This document shows, one piece after another, positions 62,821 to 64,000 of a stretch of DNA of 64,000 nt. A model generated the notes under the pieces. It worked only from the letters and a program-made list of their open reading frames with translations. It was not told the DNA's origin and ran no database searches. The position numbers and the translations under genes are program-made. The DNA comes from Streptomyces sp. CB01249 (GTDB lineage: Bacteria > Actinomycetota > Actinomycetes > Streptomycetales > Streptomycetaceae). Every line of letters begins with the position of its first letter. Within the stretch, counting starts at the first letter, position 1. Where the stretch lies: assembly GCF_001905735.1 (NCBI RefSeq), contig NZ_LISW01000003.1:310341-374340 (forward strand). The letters run 5' to 3'.

Positions 62821-62868
62821 CTACAGGCCCTCGCCGCGGCAGCTAAGAAGAAGCAGCCCGAAACGCAT
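62821..62868 (-). CDS. leuA leader peptide (15 aa, four consecutive Leu)
   Basis: The minus-strand frame reads MRFGLLLLSCRGEGL then TAG. It lies 88 bases upstream of leuA, contains a run of four leucine codons and a fifth at the end, and is preceded by TAGTCT (62878-62883), a plausible -10 that would give a nearly leaderless transcript. A leucine-rich leader upstream of leuA in streptomycetes has been described, and attenuation proposed. It is too short for most gene finders. Confidence 0.75.
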   Translation of the reverse strand: MRFGLLLLSCRGEGL

Positions 62869-63048
62869 GATGCGTCGAGACTAGCCGAGGGGCGCCCGAG
62901 ACGTGGGTGCTGTTCCAGTATGCGGGATCAGCGGCCGCCCTTACCCGTACGGGACGACCTAAACGCCCAACCGTGACCAATCACTCCATTTCATCAACCC
63001 CGGTTGCAACCAGTGACATTGCACTTACGGAGTGCCACAGTCGTGTGT

Positions 63049-64000
63049 ATGCAGCCCAGTTCACAGCAGGGGTTCCACCCCGTCTTCTGCACCATCGTCC
63101 CGCCCCACGTCCTCGACAAGCTGTCCCAGTCCGACGACCCCGCCCTCGCCGATCCGGCCCGCCGCACCCTGGAGTCCGACGCGGCCCGCCGCACCCGCCG
63201 CCAGGTGACGACCGTCGCCCGGCCCACCACCCCCGCCGAGCCGGACGACGAGGGCGCCGCCAAGCCCCACCGCACGCTCTACGACTGCCGCCAGGGCACG
63301 GACCTGCCGGGCACCAAGGTCCGCGGCGAGGGCGAGAAGCCCACGAAGGACGCCAGCGTCAACCGCGCGTACGCGGGCCTGGGCGCCACCTTCGACCTGC
63401 TGCTCACCGCCTACGGCCGTCGCTCCATCGACGGCAACGGACTGCCGCTGATCGGGTCCGTCCACTACGACGAGAAGTACAACAACGCCTTCTTCGACGG
63501 CGAGCAGATGGTCTTCGGCGACGGGGACGGCGAGATCTTCCTCGACTTCACCGTCGCCATCGACGTGATCGCCCACGAGCTGGCCCACGGGCTCACGCAG
63601 TACACGGCCAATCTGAGCTACTACGGCCAGTCCGGCGCGCTCAACGAGTCGGTCTCGGACGTCTTCGGCTCCCTCGTGAAGCAGTACTCGCTGGGCCAGA
63701 CCGCCGACCAGGCGGACTGGCTGATCGGCGAGGGGCTGCTCGCGCCCCGGGTCCAGGGCGTGGCGCTGCGCTCGATGAAGGCACCCGGCACGGCGTACGA
63801 CGACGACGTGCTCGGCAAGGACCCGCAGCCGGCGTCCATGGACGACTACATCCACACCGGCGACGACAACGGCGGGGTCCACCTCAACTCCGGCATCCCC
63901 AACCGCGCGTTCTACCTGCTGGCGACCGCGCTGGGCGGCAGCTCCTGGGAGCGGGCGGGCCAGCTCTGGTTCGATGTGCTCACAGGTGGTGAACTGGCGG
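63049..64000 (+). CDS. M4 family (thermolysin/protealysin-like) metallopeptidase, 3' end cut by window
   Basis: The first 317 codons are present, with no stop before the window end. The N-terminus lacks a signal peptide and carries the protealysin-type short propeptide motif (CTIVPPHVLDKLSQS, with the PPxxL core at about 18-22). The catalytic domain has the zinc motif HELAH (H176, E177, H180), the third ligand E200 in GALNESVSDVFG, and the beginning of the C-terminal DDNGGVHLNSGIPNRAFY segment with the catalytic His. Protealysin-like enzymes are non-classically exported or act on intracellular or neighbouring-cell proteins. Family partners (emfourin inhibitors) are often encoded downstream, outside this window. 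Confidence 0.9.
   Translation, partial: MQPSSQQGFHPVFCTIVPPHVLDKLSQSDDPALADPARRTLESDAARRTRRQVTTVARPTTPAEPDDEGAAKPHRTLYDCRQGTDLPGTKVRGEGEKPTKDASVNRAYAGLGATFDLLLTAYGRRSIDGNGLPLIGSVHYDEKYNNAFFDGEQMVFGDGDGEIFLDFTVAIDVIAHELAHGLTQYTANLSYYGQSGALNESVSDVFGSLVKQYSLGQTADQADWLIGEGLLAPRVQGVALRSMKAPGTAYDDDVLGKDPQPASMDDYIHTGDDNGGVHLNSGIPNRAFYLLATALGGSSWERAGQLWFDVLTGGELA

Noticed and set aside
62907..63992. Plus-strand frame of 361 codons over the M4 peptidase
   Set aside because: It is the +1 shadow of the metallopeptidase frame that starts at 63049 and carries HELAH.

Overview
This window reads as chromosomal DNA of a streptomycete. Coding is dense and GC-rich, third codon positions are almost always G or C, GTG starts and apparently leaderless starts are common, and the gene content matches the actinobacterial core: a second principal-type sigma factor (HrdA), DnaG, pyruvate phosphate dikinase, NirBD, GlyS, ZnuABC/Zur, UppS, RecO and LeuA. 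From memory, the order broadly follows the S. coelicolor SCO244x-SCO2529 interval. I see no insertion sequence, integrase, CRISPR array or prophage.

Layout. 1-3 kb: tail of a probable nitrate/nitrite transporter, then matB and a fused AccD/AccA-type carboxyltransferase (malonyl-CoA supply). 3-6 kb: VOC protein, MFS exporter, a CAU tRNA and two tRNA-Asn genes with terminator and candidate promoter. 6-11.4 kb: sugar kinase and a heterodimeric ABC exporter. 11.5-21 kb: hrdA, dnaG, an FAD reductase, dgt, a CbiX-like chelatase, a HAD phosphatase, a SanA-like membrane protein, cutA and an FMN reductase with a MerR-type operator. 21-25 kb: class IV aminotransferase, DUF5990 protein, a secreted wall-associated protein with its class F sortase, and a TSUP permease. 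25-28.4 kb: nirBD behind a GlnR-type box. 28.4-34.1 kb: SDR, VOC protein, ArsR-like regulator and ppdK.

34.6-42.6 kb holds the most interesting locus. Four overlapping minus-strand genes encode an alpha/beta hydrolase, a caspase fused to a VMAP-type C-terminal region, a MoxR AAA+ ATPase, and a SAV_2336-type vWA-like protein with a long TPR tail. This fits the vWA-MoxR-VMAP ternary conflict systems: a sensor/scaffold, an ATP-dependent switch and a suicide-type protease. The coupled hydrolase and the compositionally distinct TPR half set this example apart. As I recall S. coelicolor, the cassette sits inside the otherwise conserved ppdK-dusB interval.

42.6-49 kb: dusB, a Tat-exported class A beta-lactamase, two DHA2-type MFS pumps and an XRE regulator with a paired operator. 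49-55.7 kb: glyS, the zinc uptake operon znuABC with zur behind twin Zur boxes, uppS and recO. 55.8-60.7 kb: an operon of an MMPL exporter with a NarL-type two-component system, and a TerB-like protein. 60.9-64 kb: leuA with a leucine-rich leader peptide, and the 5' part of a protealysin-like M4 metallopeptidase cut by the window end.

Regulatory sites were called by eye from motif, spacing and symmetry; gene functions rest on recognisable motifs and family resemblance.
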